Shown: positions 35,367 through 45,195, counted from the first letter of the stretch. The stretch is 64,000 nucleotides of DNA from Acidobacteriota bacterium (GCA_016713675.1 JADJOS010000001.1:1302001-1366000); one strand, 5' to 3'. Made by a program: numbers and translations. The notes: generated by a model from the letters alone, not told the origin.

Positions 35367-36386
35367 ATGACCAAGATCTTCATGACCGGCGGTGCCGGAT
35401 TTATCGGCTCGGCGTTTGTCCGCCAGGTGCTGGAACGCGAGCCGGACGTTTCGATCATCGATTACGACGCGCTGACCTACGCCGGCAATCTGGAGAACCT
35501 CGCCGGAGTCAGCGGCGAACGCCACACCTTTACCAAGGGCGACATTTGCGACCGCGAAGCGGTACTCGCAGCGATGCCCGAGGGCTGCGATGCGGTATTC
35601 AACTTTGCTGCCGAATCACACGTCGACCGCAGTATTCACTCGGCAGACGAATTCCTGCGGACCAATATCATCGGCACGCAGGTATTGCTCGATGCCGCAC
35701 GTGAAAAGGGCGTCCGGCGATTTGTTCAGATCTCGACCGACGAAGTGATGGGCAGCCTGGCGGACGAAAGCGAAGATTACTTTACGGAAAGCTCGCCCCT
35801 CCAGCCCAATTCGCCTTACGCCGCGTCAAAGGCAGCTGCTGAATTTGTGGTACGTGCCGCACAGGAAACGCACGGTGTAGATGCCGTTATTACACGCTGC
35901 GGCAACAATTACGGCCCGCGGCAGTTTCCCGAAAAGCTGATCCCGCTGATGCTGGCAAATGCGATGAACGACCTGCCGCTGCCTGTTTACGGGGACGGCA
36001 AGAATGTGCGTGACTGGATATTTGTCGATGACCATTGCGATGCGATATGGCTCGCCTATAAAAAAGGCCGCTCCGGCGAGGCATACAATATTGGTGCCCG
36101 AAACGAGCAGTATAATATCGATGTCGTCAAAGCGATCCTCGACGCCGTCGGCAAACCGCACGCCCTGATAACATACGTAACCGACCGCCTCGGCCATGAC
36201 CGAAGATACGCGATCGACCCGACAAAGGCCGAGACCGAACTCGGCTGGAAACCCTCAACAAGCTGGCATGACGGCCTCGCCGCAACGATCGACTGGTACC
36301 GTGAAAACCGCTCCTGGGTCGAAAATATCCGCAGCGGCGAATATCGGGAATATTACAAGACGATGTACGGCTCGAGCATAGGTTGA
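35367..36386 (+). CDS. rfbB: dTDP-glucose 4,6-dehydratase
   Basis: 339 residues from ATG 35367 (MTKIFMTGGAGFIGS); the upstream GTG at 35274 would only add unrelated residues. It is an SDR enzyme that turns dTDP-glucose into dTDP-4-keto-6-deoxyglucose, the first committed step of dTDP-rhamnose. The NAD motif is GGAGFIGS. The catalytic STDEV reads STDEVMGS (STDEVYG in most relatives). The YxxxK pair is in SPYAASKAAAEF. RfbD follows after 3 bases. The partners rfbA and rfbC are not in the window. Confidence 0.96.
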   Translation: MTKIFMTGGAGFIGSAFVRQVLEREPDVSIIDYDALTYAGNLENLAGVSGERHTFTKGDICDREAVLAAMPEGCDAVFNFAAESHVDRSIHSADEFLRTNIIGTQVLLDAAREKGVRRFVQISTDEVMGSLADESEDYFTESSPLQPNSPYAASKAAAEFVVRAAQETHGVDAVITRCGNNYGPRQFPEKLIPLMLANAMNDLPLPVYGDGKNVRDWIFVDDHCDAIWLAYKKGRSGEAYNIGARNEQYNIDVVKAILDAVGKPHALITYVTDRLGHDRRYAIDPTKAETELGWKPSTSWHDGLAATIDWYRENRSWVENIRSGEYREYYKTMYGSSIG

Positions 36387-36389
36387 TCA

Positions 36390-37232
36390 ATGAAAGTTCT
36401 CATAACCGGTGCCAACGGAATGGTCGCCCGGGCCGCAATTGAATATTGCCGTTCGATCGGCGACGAGGTCACTGCGTTGACACGACGGCAGCTCGATATT
36501 TCTAGCCGTTTGTCGGTTGATACGGCGTTCGAAAAGTTCGGCCCGGAAATCGTCCTTAATTGCGCAGCGTACACTGACGTCGACGGGGCCGAGTCAAACG
36601 AGGAGGTCGCGTATCGAGCCAATGCCGTCGGCGTCGAAAACCTCGCCGCGGCCTGTGCCAAGCATAGTGCTGTTTTCATAACTATCTCGACCGATTATGT
36701 CTTTGACGGTGCGAAAGACGACCTGTATTCCACCTCTGACACGCCGAACCCGCGGGGCATCTACGCCAGATCAAAACTCGAAGGTGAATTGTTGGCAGCC
36801 GCCGCGAATCCGAATTCGATCATTGTCCGTTCGGGCTGGATCTACGGCCATGGCGGAACCAATTTTCTCAGCGTGATGCACAAACTGCTCGCAGATGGGA
36901 AACGGATCAAGGCGATCAGAGACAGTTTCGGGACACCGACCTTTGCCGATGACCTCGCGAAACGTTTGCGCGATATGGCATCAAGCGATCGCAAAGGCAT
37001 AATTCACGTGACGAATTTGGGGAGTGGAACAAGCTACCTTGGGTTTGCTGAAAAATTATGCGAGATCGGCGGCTACGACAGCGATCTGCTCGAGAGCGTA
37101 AATAACGACGACCTCAAACGCCCGGCACCGCGTCCATCGAATTCGCGGCTCGAAAATACAGAGATCGCCGGACTGCCTCCGATGCCATACTGGGACGACG
37201 CCCTTTACCGGTTCATTAAAAGCGAAAGGTGA
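36390..37232 (+). CDS. rfbD: dTDP-4-dehydrorhamnose reductase
   Basis: 280 residues. The last step of dTDP-L-rhamnose synthesis. NADPH-binding motif LITGANGMVARAA (5-17), the substrate region CAAYTDVDGAES, the active-site STDYVFDG and the YxxxK pair in GIYARSKLEGELL are all present. It is coupled to rfbB. The operon ends at a long hairpin shared with the convergent wzc gene. Confidence 0.95.
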   Translation: MKVLITGANGMVARAAIEYCRSIGDEVTALTRRQLDISSRLSVDTAFEKFGPEIVLNCAAYTDVDGAESNEEVAYRANAVGVENLAAACAKHSAVFITISTDYVFDGAKDDLYSTSDTPNPRGIYARSKLEGELLAAAANPNSIIVRSGWIYGHGGTNFLSVMHKLLADGKRIKAIRDSFGTPTFADDLAKRLRDMASSDRKGIIHVTNLGSGTSYLGFAEKLCEIGGYDSDLLESVNNDDLKRPAPRPSNSRLENTEIAGLPPMPYWDDALYRFIKSER

Positions 37233-37268
37233 GAGAGGCCGGCTAGATCGGCACTCTTTCACCTTTCG
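37223..37268. terminator. bidirectional terminator between rfbD and the wzc-type gene
   Basis: CGAAAGGTGAGAGAG (37223-37237) pairs with CTCTTTCACCTTTCG (37254-37268) with one mismatch in 15; the loop itself holds GCCG/CGGC. It starts within the last codons of rfbD and lies before the stop of the convergent gene, so it can end both transcripts. Confidence 0.65.
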
Positions 37269-37283
37269 AATTCGGAACTTCTA

Positions 37284-39800
37284 TCAGGCCTTTGTATCGT
37301 GCTGTGCCTGAACCTCTTCCATTAGCGGGGTTGATTCATCGTCGGTTCTGCGATGGTAATAATCATAATAGCCCGTGCCGTAATAATCGTAATCCATCGA
37401 CCCGGATTTAACTCCATTGAGCACAACACCGTAGATCCGGGCCCCGATATTGCTCAATCGAAGCTTGAACTGCCTCATCAGGTGGATCGAACTCTTGCCG
37501 GTCATTGCGACCAATACGACACCGTCCACAACCGTCGACAGGATAGCTGCGTCAGTGAACGAAAGCGCCGGAGGCGAATCGATGATCACGTGTTTGAAAC
37601 GTCCACGCAAAAATTGCAGCAGGTTCTTCATCTCCTGCGAACTGAGCAACTCGGCGGGGTTCGGAGGTATCGGGCCGCTCGTAATGATCTTCAATCGCGG
37701 CAAATGGGGCGACGTCTTGATAAGATTGTCGGTCGATTTTTCGCCGGACAGATAATTCGTCAAACCATGCGTATTAACAAGGCCGAAGTGGCTGTGCAGA
37801 CGAGGTCGGCGGAGGTCGCAGTCAATAATGATCACATCAGCATCGCCTTGCGCGAGCGTGATCGCTGTATTGATCGCGGTAGTTGTCTTTCCTTCGGAGG
37901 GCTGCGAAGACGTGATAAGTATTGTCTGGGGCGGTTTGCCGGCGGACGAAAACAAGAGTGATGTCCGCAGATGCCGATACGCCTCTGCCATCGGCGAATT
38001 GCGCTCCTCAAGCGCGACAAGCGCCGATGGAGACAGTTCCCCGTTTCCATCGCCGTTCTTAGGTATCAAACTCAAGGCCTTCCTATCCCCGTATGTGTGA
38101 TGAGGTATCAATGCCAATGTCGGCAGTCCGAGATGTCGGCTCACATCGTCGGATGTCCGGACAGAATCGTCAAGATAATCCATCAAGAACGCCAATCCGA
38201 CACCGAATGCCAATGACACGAGCAAGGCAACGATTATGTTTCGCAAACGCTGAGGACCGATCGGTAAGCTAGGAACAGCAGCCTTATTTGAGATCTTTAT
38301 ATTGTTAGGACTGCCGCCGGATATCGCCAACTCTTGTTCTTTCTGACGCTGTGTATAGGTGTCGAGCAGATTGCGATTGGTTTCGATCTCACGTTTCAAT
38401 GTCGTAAGTCGCGTTTCAGCTTGGCCTTCAACATTGGCCTGGGACGCAGCCTGTGCGTAAGATACGCGGGCACGCTCTTCACGCTGCTGAGCTGCTCCGA
38501 GCTGAGACCGCAGACTTGTTAACACCTCGCGTTGAGCGTTTTTCTCGAGCTTTTCGGCCTCCGATTTGATCTTAGCTGCAACCTCAACGTTCAATCTCAA
38601 TTTTTGCTTTTCAAGCTCATTGATCTGAGCGGTAACGGCAATGACCTCTCGATACTCCTCGGTGTATTTGGAAAGCAATTTCTCTCGATTCTCTTTTGCC
38701 TCATTGATCTTGCGATCGATGTCTTCGATTCGCTTATCGAACTCGGCCTGACGACGAAGGTTCTGGCTGCGAGCTTCCAGAATGGCCTTATTATCAGGAG
38801 ATACTGAAAGAATATCGCCGCTTTGCGCCGCACTTAATGCGGCATTGTATTGGGCTTGTAACTTTCCGGTTTCATCGTGAGCAGTGTTGTATTGATTTTG
38901 TAGTGTCGAAAGATTTGCGGCTCTGAGGTCTCCACCTTTTTCCTGCAATGGCAGCCCACTATTCTGCTGCTCCTGCATTTGTTCACTTTGCTGGATAGCG
39001 ATCGTAACCTTTAGTGCTTCGATCGATTTCGACAATTCGTCGTATGCTGCATTTGCACCTTCGAGTTCTCGATCCTTATTTTCTTGAATGAAAATCTCGG
39101 CAAGTTTATCCGCAAATTTAGCCGAAAGAGCCGGTATCGAGCTTGAAACTGTAATTTGAACAAGATTTGTATCTTCGACACGATCGACCTTTAATCCGCC
39201 GGCTAATCTAGCAGCATACCTTACCGCTCGTGCCTCTTCTTCGGGCGAGAGCGGGATCTTCTGCTTTTCGTCATTTACGATCGAAGCCTCATTGACGACC
39301 GGCAGCGTATTTTCGGTTGTTGCCTTTGGACTGCCTCCAAAAATCGAGCGAACGCTCGCCATAACTCCCTGGTTCTCTTCGCCAAACAAGTTGGGTTCGA
39401 GATGTAGGTTTAAGGCGATCACGACCTTTTTTAACAAGTCGGAACGCTGCAGAAGCTGTAGTTGAGTGTTGTAATAGTCCTGATCATTACCAAAATTGAT
39501 GTTAATGGCATCCTTTTTTGTGACCTCGGGTTTGCGAGGTTCAATGATCATTTCGGTCTGAGCGGCATAGATCGACGGTTGACGGTAAGAGTAGAACGAT
39601 ACCGCTGCGGTGACTATCAGAGCAATCGCGATAATGATCGGCAATCGCTTGTAGACAATGTTGAAATACTGCCTTAGCGAGCGTTTGCTTGCCAACGATT
39701 CATCGTCATAGAAGCCGGCATAAGTCGCCGGATACTCTCCGTGATTTGCTTGAATTTCGGCGGCACGCGGGAGTGGTGTCAGCCTCTGATCTTGTTCCAT
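37284..39800 (-). CDS. Wzc/CapB-type tyrosine autokinase with Wzz domain
   Basis: 838 residues. A Wzz-type chain-length domain with a first helix (LPIIIAIALIVTAAVSFY, about 53-70) precedes a long coiled-coil of about 300 residues (RQAEFDKRIEDIDRK). A second helix lies near 510-535. The BY-kinase domain has Walker A SSQPSEGKTTT (about 630-640), Walker A' DCDLRRPR and Walker B IIDSPP. The C-terminal tail DYDYYGTGYYDYYHRR is the tyrosine cluster phosphorylated in trans. It controls export and length of exopolysaccharide in Wzx/Wzy systems, so the strain may carry such a system elsewhere. Confidence 0.96.
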   Translation of the reverse strand: MEQDQRLTPLPRAAEIQANHGEYPATYAGFYDDESLASKRSLRQYFNIVYKRLPIIIAIALIVTAAVSFYSYRQPSIYAAQTEMIIEPRKPEVTKKDAININFGNDQDYYNTQLQLLQRSDLLKKVVIALNLHLEPNLFGEENQGVMASVRSIFGGSPKATTENTLPVVNEASIVNDEKQKIPLSPEEEARAVRYAARLAGGLKVDRVEDTNLVQITVSSSIPALSAKFADKLAEIFIQENKDRELEGANAAYDELSKSIEALKVTIAIQQSEQMQEQQNSGLPLQEKGGDLRAANLSTLQNQYNTAHDETGKLQAQYNAALSAAQSGDILSVSPDNKAILEARSQNLRRQAEFDKRIEDIDRKINEAKENREKLLSKYTEEYREVIAVTAQINELEKQKLRLNVEVAAKIKSEAEKLEKNAQREVLTSLRSQLGAAQQREERARVSYAQAASQANVEGQAETRLTTLKREIETNRNLLDTYTQRQKEQELAISGGSPNNIKISNKAAVPSLPIGPQRLRNIIVALLVSLAFGVGLAFLMDYLDDSVRTSDDVSRHLGLPTLALIPHHTYGDRKALSLIPKNGDGNGELSPSALVALEERNSPMAEAYRHLRTSLLFSSAGKPPQTILITSSQPSEGKTTTAINTAITLAQGDADVIIIDCDLRRPRLHSHFGLVNTHGLTNYLSGEKSTDNLIKTSPHLPRLKIITSGPIPPNPAELLSSQEMKNLLQFLRGRFKHVIIDSPPALSFTDAAILSTVVDGVVLVAMTGKSSIHLMRQFKLRLSNIGARIYGVVLNGVKSGSMDYDYYGTGYYDYYHRRTDDESTPLMEEVQAQHDTKA

Positions 39801-40022
39801 ACTGCTAGAAAACCCAAATGGCCTCGTTGATCCGAAGCGCGCCTAAGACGAACTTGCTTTATACCACATTCGGCGTCACATTTCACTAGCAATTTTGATA
39901 TTTACGCCTGTTTCATTGCTTGCGATGCCATCACAAAGGCATCAGTTTTGTTAGCTGTCGAGCGAAAGTGATATATTAATCAATTACACTCTGCACCCGA
40001 AAATGCGGATTTGTTAACAGAT

Positions 40023-43000
40023 ATGACAGTTGGTGTGAATAGATATACAGCGGCAGCGGAATTTGATCTCAAGTTAGGTATTGACGGCTTCAGGTTTTCG
40101 GACCTCTTCGATGCCTTGAAATTGAAAGAGCTCGCCGAGAGATTTTACGCCGAAGTGGCAGAAAAGGAGCCGGTCCTGCACACTGCCCTTGCTAAATACA
40201 TAGCGGCACGCGGCGAAGGATTTGAACGAAAAGTCGAATCCAAGATCCTGACCGACGCCGCTCCGTTCCTTTCTGATTTCGTCGGCAAGCTTTTCAATAT
40301 CGATAGAGAAAAAGGCGAGCTTTCGCGCACGATCTTAACGCAAAATCCGGTTTGGAAATTCAAGTTCTTTGTCCAACGCCGGGCGGGCAAAAAATATAAA
40401 CCCGAGCAACTCTCCGAGCTAAACGAATCGCAGCTTTGTTCAGCTGTAACGCAGCTTCGCAATACTGCATTTAACGACACGCTTATTCACGACGAGGAAC
40501 TTTCGATCGCCGAAATGACTTGCCGGCTACTCGATGCAGAAGAGGCTTTTACGCACATTTCAAGCGATGGCGGCGAAGTTCACGAAGCTGACGAGTCGGT
40601 TGCGGCGACGATTCAGAAAATAACGGCCGCCTACGAAAAGCTCAAAGACGAAGTTTTCGGCAAGCTCTTTTCGCAATATGTGATCGAGGAAAATGCGACC
40701 GGCGATCTCCTCACGGTTCGGGCCGCGTTGCGGGTTATCGAGGCGTGGGCCGCGGCCGCGTTCGCCAGTAAATCGAAAAAGTGGTACAGCTTTAAGGTCC
40801 CGCACGCCCTCGATTACCAAAATCTTGTTCATCTTATTCATCCCAAGCCGCAATTGCACAACATAATGCGCGGCGGCGAAGACATCCTTCGCAAGCGCGA
40901 CGGTTTTAAGCTGACCGACGATCGCGGCACGATGCGCGACGCTCTCTACGAGATCGACTACTGCATGATCTGTCACGAGCGTGAAAAGGACGCGTGCCGA
41001 ACTGGACTTCACGAAAAGGACGGCTCAGCGCATCGTAATCCGCTCGGCATCAAGACCGAGGGCTGTCCGCTCGACGAAAGGATCTCCGAGATGCATTTGC
41101 TCAAGAAGCAGGGCGACGCGATCGGCTCGCTTGCTCTCGTCACGATCGACAATCCGATGTGCGCCGGCACCGGCCACCGGATCTGCAACGATTGCATGAA
41201 GGGCTGCATATTCCAGAAGCAGGAACCCGTAAACATTCCACTAGCCGAGACTGCATCGCTCACTGATGTGTTGAAGCTGCCCTATGGCTTCGAGATATAC
41301 AGCCTGCTCACACGCTGGAATCCGCTCAACGCTCAACGCCCGTACACATTGCCCTATAACGGCAAAAACATCATGGTCGTCGGCCTCGGGCCTGCCGGTT
41401 ACACGTTATCGCATTACCTTTTGAACGAAGGTTTCGGCGTGATTGGGATCGACGGCCTCAAGATCGAACCGCTGCCGACTGAGTGGACGGGAGATCACGG
41501 CAAATCTTGCCCGAAACCGATCAAAGACATCGACGAGATCACCGAAAACCTCGATGAACGCATTTTGTCCGGTTTCGGGGGCGTTTCCGAATACGGCATT
41601 ACGGTCCGCTGGGACAAGAATTTCCTAACGATGATCCAGCTCATGCTGACGCGTCGCAAGCGGTTTCGTCCGTACGGCGGAATCAGGTTTGGCGGCACGC
41701 TGACGATCGAGGACGCGTGGGACCTTGGGTTCGACCACATCGCGATCGCGACCGGAGCCGGACGGCCGACGATCGTCCCGATGAAGAATAATCTGATTCG
41801 CGGAATTCGCCAGGCATCTGATTTTTTGATGTCGCTGCAGCTAACCGGTGCCTTTAAGAAAGACACACTATCGAATCTGCAGGTTCGCTTGCCAGCGGTT
41901 GTCATTGGCGGCGGATTGACCGGTATCGACACGGCGACAGAGCTTTTTGCATATTATCCCGTTCAGGTCGAGAAAATGCTCGGCAAATACGAACATGTTG
42001 TTGCCGAGTTTGGCGAGGAAAAGGCCATGGAGGCTTTTGACGAAGAGGAGCTCCGCGTCCTGCAGGAATTCCTCGAACATGGCCGTGAGATCCGTGCCGA
42101 GCGGGCCCGGGCGGCGGCGCTTGGCGAGGAGCCGAACTTCGTCCCGTTAGTACGCAGTTGGGGCGGCGTTTCACTTGTTTATCGCAAGCGTTTGCAGGAT
42201 TCGCCCGCATATCGCCTGAATCATGAAGAGGTCCAGAAAGCTCTCGAAGAAGGCATCGATTTCGTCGAATGCATGAGCCCGACCGAGGCAGTGCCCGATG
42301 AATACGGTGCGGTCAAAGCCATCATTTTTGAGCGTCTCGATTACATCGCAGAAACGGGAAAATTTGAAAACACGGCGGAAACACACGAATTTCCTGCTCG
42401 AACTGTGTGCGTCGCCGCCGGCACCAGCCCGAATGTTATATACGAAAAGGAAAAGCCCGGCACATTCAATATGGACGAATGGCGGCAGTTTTTCCAGCCG
42501 TTCAAGGTAGAAAGGGATGGCGACGGAAAACAGGATGTGGTCGAAACGCCGAAAGGCGAAGCGGGATTTTTCACATCGTACGAGCACGACGGCAAGTTCA
42601 TCAGCTATTATGGCGACAACCATCCGACCTACGCTGGAAACGTCGTCAAAGCGATGGCGTCGGCAAAGCATGGCTATCCTAAGGTCGTCGAGATCTTTGC
42701 CGATGAGCTCACGGCTCAAGGGGTTCTGCCGCAAAGCGAACGAGACTCGATCTTCGATAAACTCGAAGCCACACTTGACGAGCAACTAAGGGCATATGTT
42801 GTCAAGATTGATCGGCTGACCCCGACAATCGTCGATGTCGTGGTCAAAGCTCCGCTTCAGGCCCGTAAATTTGAGCCCGGACAGTTTTACCGATTGCAGA
42901 ATTTTGAAACGACCGCACCGGTCATCGACGGTAAACGTTTGATGATGGAGGGCCTGGCTCTCACCGGAGCTTGGGTCGATGAAGAAAAAGGCCTGCTCTC

Positions 43001-43763
43001 GATGATCGTTCTCGAAATGGGAACATCGTCTCGCCTCTGCCAGTTGCTGAAAGAAGGCGAAGAAGTACTGGTAATGGGCCCAACCGGAACTCCGACCGAG
43101 ATCACGGAGAATGAGACAGTTTTGCTAGCCGGCGGCGGGCTCGGCAACGCAGTTCTGTTCTCGATCGCACGTGCACTTAGAGAGAAGAACAACAAGGTCG
43201 TTTATTTCGCCGGCTATAAGAACGGAGCAGACCTGTTCAAACGCGAGGAGATCGAGAATGCGACGGACGAGGTCGTCTGGGCGACCGACTTTGGCAACGA
43301 GATCGTGCCCGCGAGGCCACAGGACGCACATTTCCGGGGCAACATTGTCCAGGCAATGATTGCATACGCAGAAGGTCGATTGGGCACACAAGCGGTTGAC
43401 TTGAAAGATGTTAACCGCATAATCGCCATCGGTTCGGACCGCATGATGAACGGTGTCCGCGAGGCCCGTCACACGACACTTAAACCGTACCTCAACGAGA
43501 ATCACACCGCCATCGGCTCGATAAATTCGCCCATGCAATGCATGATGAAAGAGGTCTGTGCCCAATGCCTGCAGCGTCACGTCAACCCACACACCGGCGA
43601 AGAGTTCTTTGTTTTCTCGTGCTTCAACCAGGATCAACACCTTGATTTTGTAGATTTCAAGAACCTGAACGACCGTCTTCGGGCCAACAGTATTCAGGAA
43701 AAGTTGACAAACCTCTGGCTCGACCGGATGTTTATGAAAGATGAGTTCAAAGCGGGTGCTTGA
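40023..43763 (+). CDS. single-chain Nfn-like flavo-iron-sulfur oxidoreductase
   Basis: 1246 residues from ATG 40023 (a TTG at 40011 is a less likely start). Residues 1 to about 300 form an unassigned domain. The middle is GltD/NfnB-like: CMIC plus Cys325 (Cys314, 317, 325), GCPLDERI, NPMCAGTGHRIC-NDCMKGC cluster ligands, VVGLGPAGYTLS (FAD, about 450) and VIGGGLTGIDTA (NADPH-type). The last 320 residues are PyrK/NfnA-like: FEPGQFYRLQNF, VLLAGGGLGNAVLFS and a 2Fe-2S set Cys1173, 1179, 1182, 1200. In Nfn these parts are separate subunits of an electron-bifurcating transhydrogenase. Activity here is inference. Confidence 0.85.
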   Translation: MTVGVNRYTAAAEFDLKLGIDGFRFSDLFDALKLKELAERFYAEVAEKEPVLHTALAKYIAARGEGFERKVESKILTDAAPFLSDFVGKLFNIDREKGELSRTILTQNPVWKFKFFVQRRAGKKYKPEQLSELNESQLCSAVTQLRNTAFNDTLIHDEELSIAEMTCRLLDAEEAFTHISSDGGEVHEADESVAATIQKITAAYEKLKDEVFGKLFSQYVIEENATGDLLTVRAALRVIEAWAAAAFASKSKKWYSFKVPHALDYQNLVHLIHPKPQLHNIMRGGEDILRKRDGFKLTDDRGTMRDALYEIDYCMICHEREKDACRTGLHEKDGSAHRNPLGIKTEGCPLDERISEMHLLKKQGDAIGSLALVTIDNPMCAGTGHRICNDCMKGCIFQKQEPVNIPLAETASLTDVLKLPYGFEIYSLLTRWNPLNAQRPYTLPYNGKNIMVVGLGPAGYTLSHYLLNEGFGVIGIDGLKIEPLPTEWTGDHGKSCPKPIKDIDEITENLDERILSGFGGVSEYGITVRWDKNFLTMIQLMLTRRKRFRPYGGIRFGGTLTIEDAWDLGFDHIAIATGAGRPTIVPMKNNLIRGIRQASDFLMSLQLTGAFKKDTLSNLQVRLPAVVIGGGLTGIDTATELFAYYPVQVEKMLGKYEHVVAEFGEEKAMEAFDEEELRVLQEFLEHGREIRAERARAAALGEEPNFVPLVRSWGGVSLVYRKRLQDSPAYRLNHEEVQKALEEGIDFVECMSPTEAVPDEYGAVKAIIFERLDYIAETGKFENTAETHEFPARTVCVAAGTSPNVIYEKEKPGTFNMDEWRQFFQPFKVERDGDGKQDVVETPKGEAGFFTSYEHDGKFISYYGDNHPTYAGNVVKAMASAKHGYPKVVEIFADELTAQGVLPQSERDSIFDKLEATLDEQLRAYVVKIDRLTPTIVDVVVKAPLQARKFEPGQFYRLQNFETTAPVIDGKRLMMEGLALTGAWVDEEKGLLSMIVLEMGTSSRLCQLLKEGEEVLVMGPTGTPTEITENETVLLAGGGLGNAVLFSIARALREKNNKVVYFAGYKNGADLFKREEIENATDEVVWATDFGNEIVPARPQDAHFRGNIVQAMIAYAEGRLGTQAVDLKDVNRIIAIGSDRMMNGVREARHTTLKPYLNENHTAIGSINSPMQCMMKEVCAQCLQRHVNPHTGEEFFVFSCFNQDQHLDFVDFKNLNDRLRANSIQEKLTNLWLDRMFMKDEFKAGA

Positions 43764-43792
43764 ATATTGTCATTAATAAATCGTTGAACGTG

Positions 43793-44998
43793 TCACTTAC
43801 CTTTTGGCTTCACAAGGCGAAGCTTCCACGTTGTTTTGGATCGGCCGTCAGGGGACGTTTGTGTACCACTCAGTACGTTTCGGTTTTTTGGATCGGTTTT
43901 GCCAACGGCATCAAAGCTTGTCGCTTGAAGTTTCCCCTCAGGCAAACTCACCGCATCCGTCGAGGGCGCAGGAACTGCCGAACCGCAGCCGGTCGCATTG
44001 CGGTATGTTTCAAATTTTCCCAGCAAGACACCGCCGGGCGCTGACACGTTGATGGTATAATTGCCGTCATCATCGATCGAGATGCTAACAGGCATCGTAT
44101 CTGTTCCCTGGCCTAACTGAGTGGTAGTTTCGGTAAATTCTTCGCTGAAACCCTTGAAGTACGGATTCTTTCCTGGCTCACGGCAATACAGTTCACCGGA
44201 AGTACTCGACTTTTTCTGAAATGTGAAATTGGCCCTTTGTCTAACCCGTGCGGTCATCGAATTGACATATTTAGCTCCTGATGCCGGACTAAGAATCGTC
44301 GCTTCGATGCTCGTTTGCATATTCGAGGTTTCCGTCAAGGTGCGTTTCGTATTCCGTGAGGCAGTTCGCATGGGCCCTGCATCATTCTTTTGCTTTGATT
44401 CGTTGAACGAATAGACGTATTCGACCGTTCCGACCCAATGCGGTTTGCAGCTGTCGGCAAGATATGGGCCAAGCTCTTTGACGAGTTTTTCTGCCAGTTG
44501 TTTCGGGTCCGAGCCCATTTCACGAGCCACGGTTTTGCCGGACTGCGTGTCCATCACGAAAACTGAATATGTTAATGAGCCGCCGGGACCGGGTATCGCC
44601 GTCACGGACATTACCATGCTCGAACCCATACGATCGCCAAGGTTTTTCAGGGCTTCGTTAGAATCTGTGCCCTCGAGCATCTCACCTTCACGCTCGTCCT
44701 TGATCGCATCGCGTATGTCCTGGTCGTCCATCGTTTCGACGCAGGGTTTCTCTCTTTCTAGTGCGGCCCCGATCTCATTCCTTAAGGACTGGGTCGCTCC
44801 TTCGCCGCCATTACTCGGGTTTGTCGTGTCGTGTATGACGATCGACGAGCCCTTTTGTTGGGCTTGTGATTTCGCAGAGCCCACGAGTCCTGTGATGAGG
44901 ACAAGTGTCACGACGAAAAGCGTTAGAGCCCCCGATATCCCAGTCCTTAGCCTGTTCTGTCCAGCAACGCCGATTCTTAGGTCGTTTGAGCCTCTCAT
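43793..44998 (-). CDS. secreted protein, second member of the 33741 family
   Basis: 401 residues from ATG 44998, chosen because GGAGGGG lies 8 bases upstream (a start at 45022 is possible). A hydrophobic signal (GALTLFVVTLVLITGLVGSA, then KSQAQ) is followed by a domain with CVETMDDQDIRDAI, LKNLGDRMGSSMVMSVT and YSVFVMDTQSGKTVA. CKPHWVGTVEYVYSF opens the beta-rich half, and DPKNRNVLSGTQ with TWKLRLVKPKGK ends it. The shared order with the 33741 gene shows common descent despite low overall identity. It converges on the Nfn-like gene. Confidence 0.82.
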   Translation of the reverse strand: MRGSNDLRIGVAGQNRLRTGISGALTLFVVTLVLITGLVGSAKSQAQQKGSSIVIHDTTNPSNGGEGATQSLRNEIGAALEREKPCVETMDDQDIRDAIKDEREGEMLEGTDSNEALKNLGDRMGSSMVMSVTAIPGPGGSLTYSVFVMDTQSGKTVAREMGSDPKQLAEKLVKELGPYLADSCKPHWVGTVEYVYSFNESKQKNDAGPMRTASRNTKRTLTETSNMQTSIEATILSPASGAKYVNSMTARVRQRANFTFQKKSSTSGELYCREPGKNPYFKGFSEEFTETTTQLGQGTDTMPVSISIDDDGNYTINVSAPGGVLLGKFETYRNATGCGSAVPAPSTDAVSLPEGKLQATSFDAVGKTDPKNRNVLSGTQTSPDGRSKTTWKLRLVKPKGK

Positions 44999-45074
44999 TG
45001 CCTTCCCCTCCGTTTCAATCATTCAAAGATCGCAAATCTACAACATAATTGTCCGTCTTCAGTGGAACCAATCA

Positions 45075-45099
45075 GTGACGTTCGTCACCACTGACGTTC
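45075..45099. promoter_or_regulatory. operator-like palindrome with repeated half-site
   Basis: GTGACG-TT-CGTCAC (45075-45088) is an inverted repeat, and TGACGTTC recurs at 45076 and 45092 (16 bases apart). It is in the divergent gap between the secreted-protein gene and the methyltransferase gene. The cognate regulator is unknown. Confidence 0.4.
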
Positions 45100-45195
45100 T
45101 TCGAACACAACGCGTGGACAAGCGGCAGCGTTATCTGGTATTGAAACCCCATTTTTGCATTGCTTTTTTCAAAACACTATCCTTTGAAAAGGATG

